DNA of 64,000 nucleotides from Geosiphon pyriformis. Lineage: Eukaryota; Glomeromycota; Glomeromycetes; Archaeosporales; Geosiphonaceae. The DNA lies in assembly GCA_016748015.1 (NCBI GenBank), contig JAAOMT010000590.1, positions 826,874-890,873 of the forward strand, given 5' to 3'. A program made the position numbers and the translations under genes. Positions 35,901-47,707 of this stretch are shown here, one piece after another. Each line of letters begins with the position of its first letter. The first letter of the stretch is position 1. The notes under the pieces are model-generated. The model worked only from the letters and a program-made list of their open reading frames with translations, searched no databases and had not been told where the DNA came from.

Positions 35901-36212
35901 ATAATTATTACTTAAAACATCAAATTCTGAAGGAAAATTTCCTGACCTCTTTCCTTTGAACTACATAATCGTGCTTGTACAGGTTCTTGTCGTATGATCA
36001 ATTGATAATGATCACTATTGATATTGTATTTAAAATTTTAAGAGAGTAGAATTAGAATCAAAAACTCAGAAAACAATATGACCGTCTGTCAAAGATTCCA
36101 ATACATTTTAAACCTTTTCAATAAAGAAATAAACCACTCACCTATCAAGTGGGGGCTGTCTATTTGACGTGTCCACAAAATTATAGGTATTTAACACTGG
36201 GTTTCTCGACAT
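32848..36212 (-). CDS. Velvet-domain transcriptional regulator with a long Q/N/P/S-rich tail
   Basis: Seven exons (36212-36142, 36014-35947, 35849-35783, 35638-35487, 35378-35294, 35190-35038, 34957-32848) give 901 residues, frame closed. Velvet proteins are fungal DNA-binding regulators with an NF-kB-like fold that link development, sporulation and secondary metabolism. The domain (about residues 24-198) is complete: [73 protein letters not shown], then [20 protein letters not shown] and [10 protein letters not shown] basic stretch (KRPARI, PPKRRQ) may be a nuclear signal. The remaining ~690 residues are low-complexity with poly-Q (DNA 34252-34311), poly-N (DNA 32943-32973) and poly-P. Which branch (VeA, VelB, VosA) it belongs to cannot be settled by eye. 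Confidence 0.93.
32943..32973 (-). repeat. Coding trinucleotide tract (poly-Asn) in the velvet tail
   Basis: AAT/AAC repeats encode about a dozen consecutive Asn residues near the C-terminus. Nearly pure repeats suggest length variation between strains. Confidence 0.8.
34252..34311 (-). repeat. Coding trinucleotide tract (poly-Gln) in the velvet tail
   Basis: CAA/CAG repeats encode a long Gln run with single Tyr interruptions, followed by a His-rich patch. The tract is mostly CAA and so likely to vary in length. Confidence 0.85.
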
Positions 36213-38821
36213 GATTTGTGGAGGTTTGGAGTACGTGTCGATTCTTATCACCCAGGTATAAATAAATAGAAAATACTAGTATCTTTAGTTCGTGGCCAAG
36301 CTTGGGGTGTTTGCACGCGTATAATCCGATTATCTTGATTTCTCGAGTTCTCACTCGTAATTGAATAATAGATCCTCTCTTGAGAGTGGGATGAGAGCGT
36401 GGTTGATGTTGGGGAGCAAGCAGAGCTAGCTAAAAAGGCTACGAAGAAGAGCTGGTGAGATTAGGAGAAACAAATTGGGTGCTGTTATTCTGTTTCTTGG
36501 TGAATTAGTGTAGAAATTTCTTTCAGAAAGTCAATATTGTGACTTAAATATGTGTATAAAATAAATAGCTTGGGGAAATTTGTTCAGGGGTTTCGAAAAC
36601 TTTTTAAGTGAAAGAAAAAAAGAGAGTTAGGGGAGGAGGCAGATAAAATGCTTTGGCAGGAAACAACGAGAGAGGGATCAAGACGGCACGATTAACATAA
36701 ATAGTAGTAGGAAAGTGGAAGGACGTTTTATGTTTGAGATTAAGTTCACCAAAAGAATATAATCTTCTAGGCTCGTTGTGTTTTCAAGAAAGGAATAGAA
36801 CAACAGTGATAACGGTAAGGAAAAGTCAAAGGTAATATAAACTGATATCAAACAAGTCACGCGCAAAAATATCGAATTTAAGAGGGAGGGAGCGAGCGAG
36901 CGAGCGAGCGAGCGAGTGAGCGAGTGAGTGAGTGAGCGAAGGTGGTGGGTGTTGCGCTCTTGCAGAGGAGGTAGTGGGTGGCAACGGTTTGGGAGTGTTA
37001 ACTTTTAATACAAATATAAAAAAAATTCAAGATAAAAGATAAATATAAAAATAAAATGGCAAAGAAGTTAAGAGAAAATGAAAATAGAAAAAATATAATA
37101 AAAAAGCTTTAAAAACTTAAAATCCCCAAGTAGGGTCGGTAGTTAGGCGGCTACCGAGTAAGAGAATTAAAAGGAAAGACCAGCGGGGGGTAATCAATAA
37201 TAGCGATCAAAAGTTGAAACTAGTAGAAATTCTTTCTAATTTGAACAACCAACCCTTTCAATGAATTAAGTTTCCGATAAGAATTAAAACCCATTGAAAA
37301 TCCGATATCTTACACGAAAAAAAGCTTTGAAAAAGCAATTATAATATTCGAAAGAATTGGTAGAGATGGTAACAGGTAATTGTGGTAAGACAAGATATAT
37401 CAGATATGATTATAATTTCGTTTTTTTTTTCGGAGTATTCTGAGAAGCGAGAGCCGCGAAAGGAGAGAATTGAGTGAGCGAACGAAAGATGTTAACTAAT
37501 TAAGTATTCTACCAATAATCAGGTATTTTGAAATACCTAGGGAAATGATAGAAATTATATTGGCACGATCCAATTTTTTAAAGACTCCCTACTTGATGGT
37601 AACAGAAGTCGTAACACTTTACATATTTTTGAGGGGAGGAAGGAGGGTTAGGGATCGATGGGAACTTTTTTAATATGATTCTTGGGAGATTATAACAGGG
37701 TTCGAGATAAAAGTTTGGTATATATTTATCAGGTTTTTGAACCATTATAGATATATGAAAGATTTGGTAATTATGATGATGAGTTCATCTGAAGTGGTTT
37801 CTATTTTTCACTTTTTGAGTAGAGAATAATTAGATATTTTTTTAATATTAAAAATTATTAGAAATCCGGGTATTATCAAAAAAAAAAAAACAAAACACAT
37901 AATTTTAATGCAAGCTGTCGTTCCATTACGTTACCATTAAAAAAAACAAATAAGTAAACAAAAAACAAAGGGTCCAAAAAAGGATATAGCATAATGCTAT
38001 CTAATTCCAGCATTAAAAAATCGAAAAATAATCAATCCTGGAATGAGTTTTTCCTGAAGTTTACAAAGAGGAAATTCAAATTATTTTGGGATTTGCATTA
38101 TTAATAATGATTATGGAATATAATGGATATGGTGAAACAAGTGATCAAAAATTCCAAGGGTTCTTTTTTCAAAAATGCACGAATGAATGCGGCATTTATA
38201 ACCGATTTACATTGACCTAAAAGCGTTTGACATATTATAATCAATGATTACCCGAGTGTTGATACTATTTTCAGACGAAAAAATTTTCACTTCTGAAATT
38301 GGAGTTTTGTCGTCCAAAGCAATGATATATATATGGGTGGGGGTGACAAAAGATTTAAATATAGCCTGTTGTAGAAAAGAAATATTGTGAAAATTAAAGA
38401 AATAATTTGAAGTGTTTCAAAGAAAATTATTCTGTCAAGTTTATTTTAAACATGAGTTTTTTTTTGGTTTTTTTAATATATATTTTAATGATTTTAATTG
38501 AACAATATTTTATTAATGCAATTTCTAAATTTATATATTGTAATTAATTAATTGTAATTATTGTTATTTTGTTCTTTCCCATATTATATCCGCGGAAAGT
38601 TCAGGTATAAACCCCTTATAAATTTAAAGAAACTAAAAGGTTTCGCCCAGGAAATGTATTTATGGAAACTAATAAAGTCAAATTTTTTTGTTTAGCTTGC
38701 AGAAGGCTAAGTAAAAGGAAACAAAATATAGTTTATTTATTTATTTTATAATAACTACCATCTTTAATTGTCGCACAGTAAAACATATTCACAGGTTAAA
38801 AACTAAAGTTATTATCGAGTT
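36213..38821. other. Long upstream region of the velvet gene
   Basis: No ORF with family resemblance. Composition is purine-biased and not as AT-rich as the repeat deserts, so a long 5' leader or regulatory region for the velvet gene is plausible. Holds the (GAGC)n tract and a small inverted repeat with 7-bp arms (37136-37142 and 37151-37157, tcggtag/ctaccga). A TATA-like word is near 38328 (atatatat). Confidence 0.4.
36889..36940. repeat. (GAGC/GAGT)n microsatellite
   Basis: About twelve 4-bp units, gagc changing to gagt/gagc mixtures at the right end, about 680 bp upstream of the velvet ATG. Confidence 0.85.
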
Positions 38822-41162
38822 TTATTTTTCTGTGGCCCATGCCTCAATAATCTGTGTACAATTTTCAACATCCAACCCACGTTTTATCAAAGAAACTTCT
38901 CTCGCTAAACATTTTGCAATCGCTCTAAATATTAATAAACGAATTTCCGAATATTCCATCTCGTCAAAGTCCAAATTATCTATTAGCTTACCATACCCAA
39001 AATCTTTAGCTGGTAAATTCTTCAAATTTCGAATCATCTCCCAGAGAGCTGATTCTAATAGATCAACATTGGAGGAGGGATTTCTTTTAATCCATGCTCT
39101 GATTAGGGGTATCATAAACCGATGAATTTGTGCTGAAGTTTGTACACTTTTGAATAAGCAATGAGCGGCAAACTCGGTTTGTACCAAATGTTCAGGCAAT
39201 CGATTGTAAAGTTCTAACGTTTCTTGCGGGTAACCTTGATCAAATGCTAGAGATGATATGGCCTCCATAAATGTATTCGACAATTTAATATCCAGTGAAG
39301 GATTTTTCGATCGGTTTGTAATATCATGCACAACCATAGAAAACTTTTCTGTTTCCCTCTCAATGTCAAGATGATGGTTAGGATCATTAGTGTAACGGGC
39401 ATCAAAAAAGTCCAGTATCGCCGATTTGTCACCGACCCTTCCTAATGATAACAAAATTGATGTATACAGTTGTGGTGGTATTATTTTTATCGTCGAACTT
39501 CGAAGAATTTGATTCAAGATTCTCCAAACATACTGACGCTCAAGATGATGAAGTCTTAGGAGATGCTGGTGACTTTGTAATTGACTCCCTTGTTGTGAAT
39601 ATCCATTTCCAAGGACATCAAGTAACAATTTATAGCCATTCTTTTTAGGGTCAATATTTACGGACCACATTTTCTCCAATAATTTGATTGCCTGAGAAAC
39701 ACTATACCGCTTAGCACATTCTTCAAGGAGGGGATTAAATTCGACCGGAAATCTTTGATCAGTTGCTTTAATATGGTTTTCAATCCTGAAGAAAAAGTCC
39801 ATAAATTTGGAAACCTCGTCCTCGATCAGCGAAGATTGATCATGCTTTTTCTTCCTAGCTACTCTCACACATGCTTTTATTATTGCAACGTGAAAGTTCC
39901 GATTTTTTAAAAGATGATTTTCTGTAGCCAATTTCCAAACATTCTCTATATCTTCAAATGTAGTTGAGAGTTTCAGTTCAATCTCTAAAGTTTTTCCGTT
40001 AGGTTTTGCATTCGACTTTTTCATCATATCTCTGATCAGACCAACTTTCAAAGGATCGGTTTCATTATTAGCTCCGAGGCAAGTTTCCAAAAGTTTATTG
40101 AAAAGGGCGATGGAGGGCCTTTTGTTGGAAGACAACATCGCTTCCAAGAACAAAGAGGCAAGATCAAGGTGGCCTAATTTTACTGCCATTGTTATGAGGT
40201 GTTGAGATGATTTGACTGAGAAACAAATATCATGGTTGACCATTGCTTTGTAAACTATGACAAGGAATTTGAAGATTTTAAAGATAAAGAGCAGACTAAT
40301 TCTCTTGAATCATTTAAAGAGGTATGGATATTAAAAGAGTGATACCAATTTTCATCTCGGCAAACATTCCTCGATCACTCAAAATCCCCAGAAATCCATT
40401 CCAAACCCTCTCCAAGTGAACGATGGGATACTTTTGGGCATCATCCAATATGGTCAGCTGAATAAAACGGGTAAAGATTCCTTTGATGTAATCCAACCGA
40501 TTTTGTTGGTCACATCGATCCAGTAAATAATTCACAATACCAGAGTAAAAACGGTAGACATAGCAAGCCTTATGAACTCTTTCGTATAAAGCAATCATTT
40601 CAGAAACTGGAGCTTCAGAGGAATTCGAGATAGTGGCTATTTCTAAATTAAGAAGGTTAAAAGCCTGACATCAAAAGGGAAACACAATTGGAAACACCAG
40701 AAGTTCAAGTTTTATCGTGTGATTCAAATCAAAAAGTTGTCAAAAAATCAACAATCATCTGAAGCATTGTATTAAAAGCAAAACAAACCTTACTTTCTTT
40801 GCTTTTAATTTCTGATACTCAAAAAATTCAGGTGAATTTTTATCTTCCCTAGGAATAACGTGTTTCGGAGCTGGAGTATAAAGTGTTCCCCTTTTTCTTA
40901 GCCTAACTTTCCCACCGTAACTTTTCGGGTATCTCAGTTCTGTTTTTGAAAACTTGACAGCTGGAGCGTTAACTTGATAGCACCTACATCCCACAGTTAC
41001 AAATGCACTTGTTTGTGTCGAGTTTAGTAAAACTTGTCCAGATCCCATGAGTGGATGGTGTATAGGTGATTTTCCTGACCTCCGGATATCAAATTTAAAA
41101 CCACCAAGAAAATAATTGATAATTTTAGAGTTAACCATTGAGTTTCGTATTAATATGAACAA
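38822..41162 (-). CDS. Helical-repeat (PPR-like) protein, probably mitochondrial
   Basis: Three exons (41162-40794, 40664-40346, 40254-38822) give 706 residues, frame closed. The first ~60 residues are basic with hydroxylated residues and few acids (MFILIRNSMVNSKI, FKFDIRRSGK), which suits a mitochondrial presequence; a second ATG lies 8 codons in. The body is helical with 35-residue-scale repeats of PPR type (YKAMVNHDICFSVKSSQ, LDLASLFLEAMLSSNKRPSI, ALFNKLLETCLGANN, AIKLLEKMWSVNIDPKKNGY, TLELYNRLPE). PPR proteins bind organelle RNA for processing, stability or translation. The specific ortholog is not recognised. It shares an 876-bp divergent intergenic region with the BYE1-like gene. Confidence 0.7.
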
Positions 41163-42038
41163 GTATTTCGATTAATTTGTAACGGTAGATGTGGATTCAA
41201 ATATTTTTTCAGGAGTCACGTGGCTACTATCCATTTCGTTTTTGGAAAGCTTGTAATCTATGTTTTATTTTACCAAATTTAAAATAAATCAAAGACAAAT
41301 TAGAATCTTATTTAACATTAAATATGAAATATGAAATTTTAAAATTAAAATTTTCAATTTTTTGTATTATTGATTTTTACTAAAATCTAAAAATATTTAA
41401 TTTTTTACAAAAATTTAAAGTTAAAATATATATTAACAAATAGAGCTTGTGATAACTCACGTGAATATATACGCACCAAAAATAAGGTTACAAGGGTAAA
41501 TTCGATGATCAAGAAATCGATGTCAGCCGATTTTTTTAAAATGGCTAAAAGTCACCAGGAAAACTACCATACTCGGAAAAAAGTGCAGCACAACAATTTG
41601 ATTCGTAGCCAAAAAGTCATCACTTTTGGCATTTAGCTCTTTTTTTTGCAAATATACACATAACTCAAAAAACCACATATACACCCGGTGTCTGACAGTT
41701 TTTTTTTCACAACAGCTCACGTCAAATTTGACCAGTGAGTATTATAAGACAAAAGTGACGCAGTTTTTAGCGATTCGGCTTGAACATCGGAATAGACAGA
41801 GATTGACGTCTGCCAGGCTTGGTCTTTTTTCTCACGTTCCAAAAAAATTAAGTCGAACTTTTTTGCGTGTCAAGGTTTTGTGAAAAAGGCATAAAAATTT
41901 GAGAGATAAAGAAAGAGAGAGAAGGTAAAAGTGAAAGTGAACAAGGAATCAGAAAAGTAAATAAAATTTGAAAACACAACTCTGAAATTAACGTGACTAC
42001 GTTAGCTAGTATAGACACTGAAAATATTAAAAAGCAAG
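41163..42038. promoter_or_regulatory. Divergent promoter region with two CACGTG boxes
   Basis: 876 bp between two divergent genes. Two perfect CACGTG palindromes, at 41217-41222 and 41458-41463, match bHLH sites (Cbf1 or Pho4 type). The right half contains normal-GC sequence that is probably the BYE1-like 5' leader, with a purine-rich stretch before the ATG. Factor and target assignments are inference. Confidence 0.35.
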
Positions 42039-45000
42039 ATGGAAAATAACGAACTAAGTAATTACATAAATATCGGGGAAATGGAAAATGGCGAGGAAGA
42101 TAATGAAGAGACCTTGCCCATTTCGTACATAACTGAAAGCATGAGTGTTGGCACACAAGGTCAACAAGGACACACTAACGTCAACGTACTAGACCCCGGT
42201 GATGGTTCAACTTTAGACACAGACCCCAATACTTTAATTGATCTAAATTATCTGCAACCTTTCGTTGATGGGTTCGCGGATGCTAATACTTTGGCAGCAG
42301 CTCAGTGGTTAGATCCATCACAAAATGGGATGGTAACCAATGCTTGGGAAACTTCAGGGTTGGCTCTTTCAGAGCCAGGACAAGATCCAAAAGAACCCTC
42401 TAAATCGGTTTTGATAAATCCTGAAGCTGCTGATTCACAATTTTTGATCGACCCTGCATTGATGGCTGAACCGACACCTTTGCAACAGCAATTGTCAATA
42501 ACAGGTATTAGTATGACTGGTAATCAACAGAATAAACAAGGGCATTCGTACGGTACAAGATTTGCAAATAGCAATCGAAGTCGTAACAGTTCACCTCAGA
42601 TGCCAGGAGATGAAAATAAAACAGATGGTCCACAGTTCAAGCGAAAATTTGGCCCAAAAGACGAGGAAAAAGTCTATTGCATATGTCGAAAACCTGACGA
42701 TCATCGTGTGATGATTCAGTGCGATATTTGTAAAGAATGGTAAGTCGCTTTTAAAGTAATTTAAGTTCTAATTTTTTTAGTCAGAAAAATTATTTATGCA
42801 TAGAATTCATTCGACAATTTCTAAATTTTAAAGGTTTCATATCGCATGTGTAAATCTTTCAAAATCCGTGGCTGAAGTTATTGAAAAGTATTATTGTCCG
42901 TTATGTGACGAGATTCCTCAAGGCGGTCAACCGAAAAGTGAGTTATCAATTGAATTTAGGGCCCTGGAAGTTTTTTTGGAAATCTGGTTTCGTTTTATTC
43001 CATTTTGTTTATTAGGTGGTTGGACAGTTTGGATCGATGCAATTTTCGATTATTATGAATTTATAAAGAAGAAATTCAAACATGTTATATTCACCAAAAA
43101 AAACAATTTTTATGTATTAATGTTTCCTTTGTGCAATACGTGGTTTGCAATCATTTTTTGGCTCTGTCCCTTTGAGCTAGAAAAAAAACAAAGAAGTTGC
43201 ACACAAATTGGTGATTGGTTGTTTCTCTTCAAAGATGATTGTTTGCACAGACCAAAAACAACCACACCAAATTTGGGGAATCGTTTTCTTGAAGAAAACC
43301 ACACAAATGCACTGGTAAAGGTGTTAGGCAAAAATTGACATGAGAGAAATAGTCTCATGTCTTGTTTGGGTTAATGGCCAATATTTTAGAATAGTTCGGG
43401 AAATTTTCCGAAGCGGTCTTGGACCCCGGCATTTTTTATTTCTTTTAAAATTAGGCATAGAAATGGAATTTTTTGAGCCAAACAGTACTTAATCGCAATT
43501 GCCTACATGTACTTGTTTACTTAAATCTAGAGACCCAAAATCCCTATGAAAATACGGTCGCTGATGATTCCCGTATGCCGCTTGTGGTTGTCGGCAAGAA
43601 AGCAAAGAGTATCGATCCGAAAGCGTTGATCATGAATGAAGAGAAGGAGAAAGTTGTAAGTTTTTCTCTTGGTATTTATGTAGGAGGATTTGCTTGTGGC
43701 TATGAGTGGTTATCGCTGGTTTTCTGATTTCTTAGTCGAGATTAATGAAAATTTCTTTTTATCTTTGATCTTCTTTACTCATCGATATTATTCATGTCAA
43801 TTTACTTAGCCAAAGCCAAAGAAAGCCAAGAAATGCTTGTTCCCTGAATGCTTTAATTCTGCACGTGATGTAGATGATTATTGTAGCGATGGATGTGCTG
43901 TAAAAGATGCTGATAACGTATTGAAACGCTTAGTTGGTAGTGGTACGGAACCTTTGCCTGCGCAAATCGCTATTCCAACAACACCAACTGTTGTAGAAAC
44001 AAAAAAAGAAAAGATTCCATCAACTTCACCTGTTATTGAAGAAAAAAAGACTAGAATCGTCTTGAAGGCACCTACTCCAGTGAGACCAGGTCCTCGAATT
44101 ACACCCATAGCAATTAAACCTGCCCTCGTGCAAACTACTACTACAACTACTACTCCTACCAAAGGTAGTAGAAGTCCAACTCTGCCCATTAAATCGCCAT
44201 ATGGATCGAGTTTAGTCAATGTCAATGATCGTGTGCGACAAACATCGATCAAACAATTCTCGGATATTTTCACGCAAATCTTTATCGATCTTCATGGTAA
44301 AGGTGAAAATAATCACACTGATGAATCACCGGAGAGGCAAGCAGAAAAATTAGCCATTCGAATTGAAGCCGCAATGTTTGAAGAATTTGCCACTAAAGTG
44401 AAAGGGGTCCCTTCCACATGCGAACAACCTTATAAATCCAAATTTCGAAGCCTTCATACCAATCTAAAAGATAAAAAAAACGATGGTTTACGTATGCGTG
44501 TTATAAAGGGGGAAATACCAGCGGGGAAATTGGTTAAAATGTCCTCGGAAGATTTGGCAAATCCGGAATTAAAAGAATTGGCGGAACAAGTTCGTCGAGA
44601 GAGTATTCATAAATCTGTGTTACTCGTGGCTGCGGATGAACCAAGGATTAAGAAAACACATAAGGGTGATATAATGATTATTAGTCGTTCTTCATCGCCA
44701 AGTATTGAAAATCAAAAAGATGAAGATATGAGAAGAGGTATTGCCAGTGGTAAAGGACGTGATGTTCCAAGAGCAAACATATCTCCGACTAGTACCTCTT
44801 TTTCATCTGTAACTACTTCGAGGGTTGGTGAGTCATCTGATCAAGATGATTTATTGGCAAGGATTACCCGAAGAACTAGTACTGGGGAAAGTAATGGAAC
44901 CTCGACATTAATTTCTCCTACTGGAAAATCAAATTCTTTAGTTGATTTATTACGTCAATCTCCTACAGATTTGAAGACCGACACTACCATCATGGACTTT

Positions 45001-47199
45001 GAAACATTTAAAGCAGATAATGATTTAGAAGAATCATCTGCTTGGGATCCTTCTGATAATGATAACATGATGTCGGATACTTTTGCAATGACAAATAGTC
45101 CAATATCATTATCCCCTTCGAGAATGGATCTTTCTCCGATGGAATTGTCTTCTCATGATGACGGGGGTACACCCCCTTATTTACCATCACCCACCCGAAT
45201 GCCAACCCCACCACTTACCTCAGGAAAAGAATTTATTTGTGAGAAAAAATTATCAATAGAACCAGTCTGGAATGGTAAAATAATCTATCAAGGCGTTGCG
45301 AAATTTTCAGCACAAGGAATTCAAGTAGCTGCAAGAACGTTAGAGCAAAGACAATTTTGGGATGATATTCTTGCCCCACAAATTACCATTGAAGGTCGCA
45401 TAAGAATTGAAGAAGCCAGTAAATATTTATCACAACAAGGATGTTCAAATACTAAAGACGTTGCCGTAATACAATTAAAATCAACTACGGTAATGACATC
45501 AGAGGTTCAGGACAATGGAACAGGGGAAGAAAAAGTAGCCACGCCTTCGGAGAATAATAAGGAACAATTCGACATTTTATTTGATTACTTTCACTCGAGA
45601 AAACGGTACGGTGTTGTGGGACAACGATATGCTGCAGTGAAAGATATGTATTTGGTACCATTAGCACCCCAGGATGAAGTACCAGAATTTGTGCAAATTT
45701 TGGAATATGATGAAGTACCAGAGAAACGGGATACAAATATATTGTTAGCTGTAATTGTTATCATTAAAGGTCCATCTGCAAAACGAAAACCACCACCTAC
45801 ACAGAATCAAAGTCATCCTAAAAAAGAAAAACTTTTAATGGAAAATTCTACTACTACTATTACTTCATCTCCCACAATTAATCAAGTTAATGGTAGCAAT
45901 GGTGGTAATAATAGCAATGGTAGTTTAAATGACAGTAATATTTCTCATAAGATTCCTAATGCTCAAGGAATTTCAAGTAATAATGTTACTACTGCAACTA
46001 CAAATATATCAAATGGAGCCAACAGAGCAACGACAGCAACAGGAACCCCAACATCTTTGTTACAACCATTTACTAGTACTTCAACAAATGCGTCATCTGA
46101 ATTATTGCAATCATTATTAACACAAACAAGTGGAACCACAGGAAATTCTGGGGGCGTTAATAGACCACCACCGTCATATTTTCCAATGCAACCAGTACCA
46201 TCATCGCCCCGAGTAACACCAAATGGACCGTCAGGACTTCCATCATCAACACAAAACCAAACACCTCCGCAGCAAAATCCGCCAATTTTTAATGGAAATC
46301 CGCCTCCGCAACAATTTGGACCACTACCACCGGCTAACAACCAACAATCACCAATGAATCATATGGGAATTGCAAATTACCCACAAAATTATCCGAATAT
46401 AACACCTCCACCACCGGGTCCTCCAGTTCAACCACCACTACATTCATATTCTCCAGGTCAAGGACTCCCACCTCCACCTTTTCATCATCCATATGGACAA
46501 TTCTTTCCACCTCCTGCACCCGGACCGCCACCAAATCATCCTAACGGTACATCATCACCTGGACTCCCTCCTAATAATAATGGTGCACCATTTATACCAC
46601 CATATCAAATGCCACCACCACATACCCATGATGTTAGACCGCCATGGGAACAACAACAACAACAACCACTGCCGCCCACATCTCATTGGGAAAAACCATT
46701 ATCTGCTGACGCAAATCGATTACACCCACCACCACAGCCACACTGGGAACAGCCACCACCTCATTGGGAGCAACCACCGCCACAACAAGACAATCGACCT
46801 TTGCCACCTCCGCAAATACCACAATGGAATGAACAAGATAAACATCATCAACAATGGGAACGAGAGCCACGAAAAATCGGTGGCAGTTCATCACCACCGC
46901 CATCCACTGCATCATCATCAGATCATCATCGATCATTTAATCCATATCGTCGTGGTGTTAGTGAAACCCCAAGAGGTCGAAGTGGATATCGAGGAGCTAG
47001 AAGAGGAGGTGGTGATAGTCCAAGAGGTGGACGAAAACCTGGTGATCGTATTGTGGCTGGAGAATGGGATGACGCCCCACCATTACGAGGAAGTGACCGT
47101 TGGGATAAACGAGAACGACCCTTACAACGATCAGAACGGGGTGAGCATCATGGTGGGGAGTCACGAGGCGGAAATCGAAAAATTCGAAGATGGGATTAG
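42039..47199 (+). CDS. Bye1/PHF3/DIDO-type protein: PHD finger, TFIIS-like domain, SPOC domain
   Basis: Four exons (42039-42739, 42834-42937, 43531-43655, 43810-47199) give 1,439 residues, frame closed. The PHD finger is built across exons 1-2 (VYCICRKPDDHRVMIQCDIC, EWFHIACVNL, YYCPLCDE). A small Cys cluster (CLFPECFNSARDVDDYCSDGC) resembles the one in Spp1/CFP1. The TFIIS central domain follows (residues ~440-570: TDESPERQAEKLAIRIEAAM, YKSKFRSLHTNLKDKKN, LRMRVIKGEIPAGKLVKMSS), then SPOC (VWNGKIIYQGVAKFSAQGIQ to DMYLVPLAP). The last ~480 residues are Asn/Ser-rich, then Pro/Gln/His-rich, ending in an RGG-type Arg/Gly tail. Relatives bind elongating RNA polymerase II and histone H3 lysine-4 methyl marks. 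Intron 2 is unusually long. Confidence 0.9.
42938..43530 (+). other. Long intron 2 of the BYE1-like gene, partly open reading frame
   Basis: 593 nt against roughly 60-150 nt for most other introns here. It stays open in the exon 2 frame for about 130 codons, to a stop at about 43336-43338. At 43337-43361 there is a perfect 9-bp inverted repeat (gacatgaga, 7-nt loop, tctcatgtc). It could be an inserted element or a retained intron giving a PHD-only isoform. Confidence 0.5.
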
Positions 47200-47707
47200 A
47201 ATGGAAAAATCATGAATAAATTAAAAATTTCATTACATCTTTCGCCTCGAAAGTAACAGACCATTTTGTAGATATTTAGTTTATCAGTAATCATGATGAT
47301 TTTTAGCGTAATATAGGTAGTACACAATTAGTAATATTTACCATTGTTAATCAGATAATCGTGATTCGAAAAAGTATAAATTTCGTAAAAATGTTTAAAC
47401 CTTCGAAAAGGTTTAAAGTCGCAATGTTTTTGTTATTTATGAGAAAAAAGTCTTCAAACGATCATTCTTCAACTTTCAAAACCTATACATTTTTTCTTGA
47501 GATAATATCTTTTTGTAATATTGGTTATCATTTTTAATACAAATTTTTGGGAAGTTTAATATGAAAATTGCATTCTGAAGACTTGTGAATTGAAAGTTGC
47601 GTGACCATTGCTCTGTAAAAAGAGCACCTATTCCTTATAATTTACTAATAACTTCGGTTAAACTCACCCATCCTATTTCTTCCTTGTCTTAAGAGGTGCC
47701 AAAAAAA
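47200..47707. other. Intergenic, 3' end of BYE1-like gene and KAE1 promoter
   Basis: No ORF or RNA gene recognised; presumed terminator and promoter. No clear motif. Confidence 0.4.

Noticed and set aside
37136-37157. tRNA-like or structured RNA at the small inverted repeat
   Set aside because: Arms of only 7 bp, no cloverleaf and no A or B box; not enough for an RNA gene call.
42868-43338. Separate gene in the BYE1 region
   Set aside because: It is the read-through of exon 2 into intron 2; the protein after the PHD finger has no recognisable domain. Kept only as a possible retained intron.
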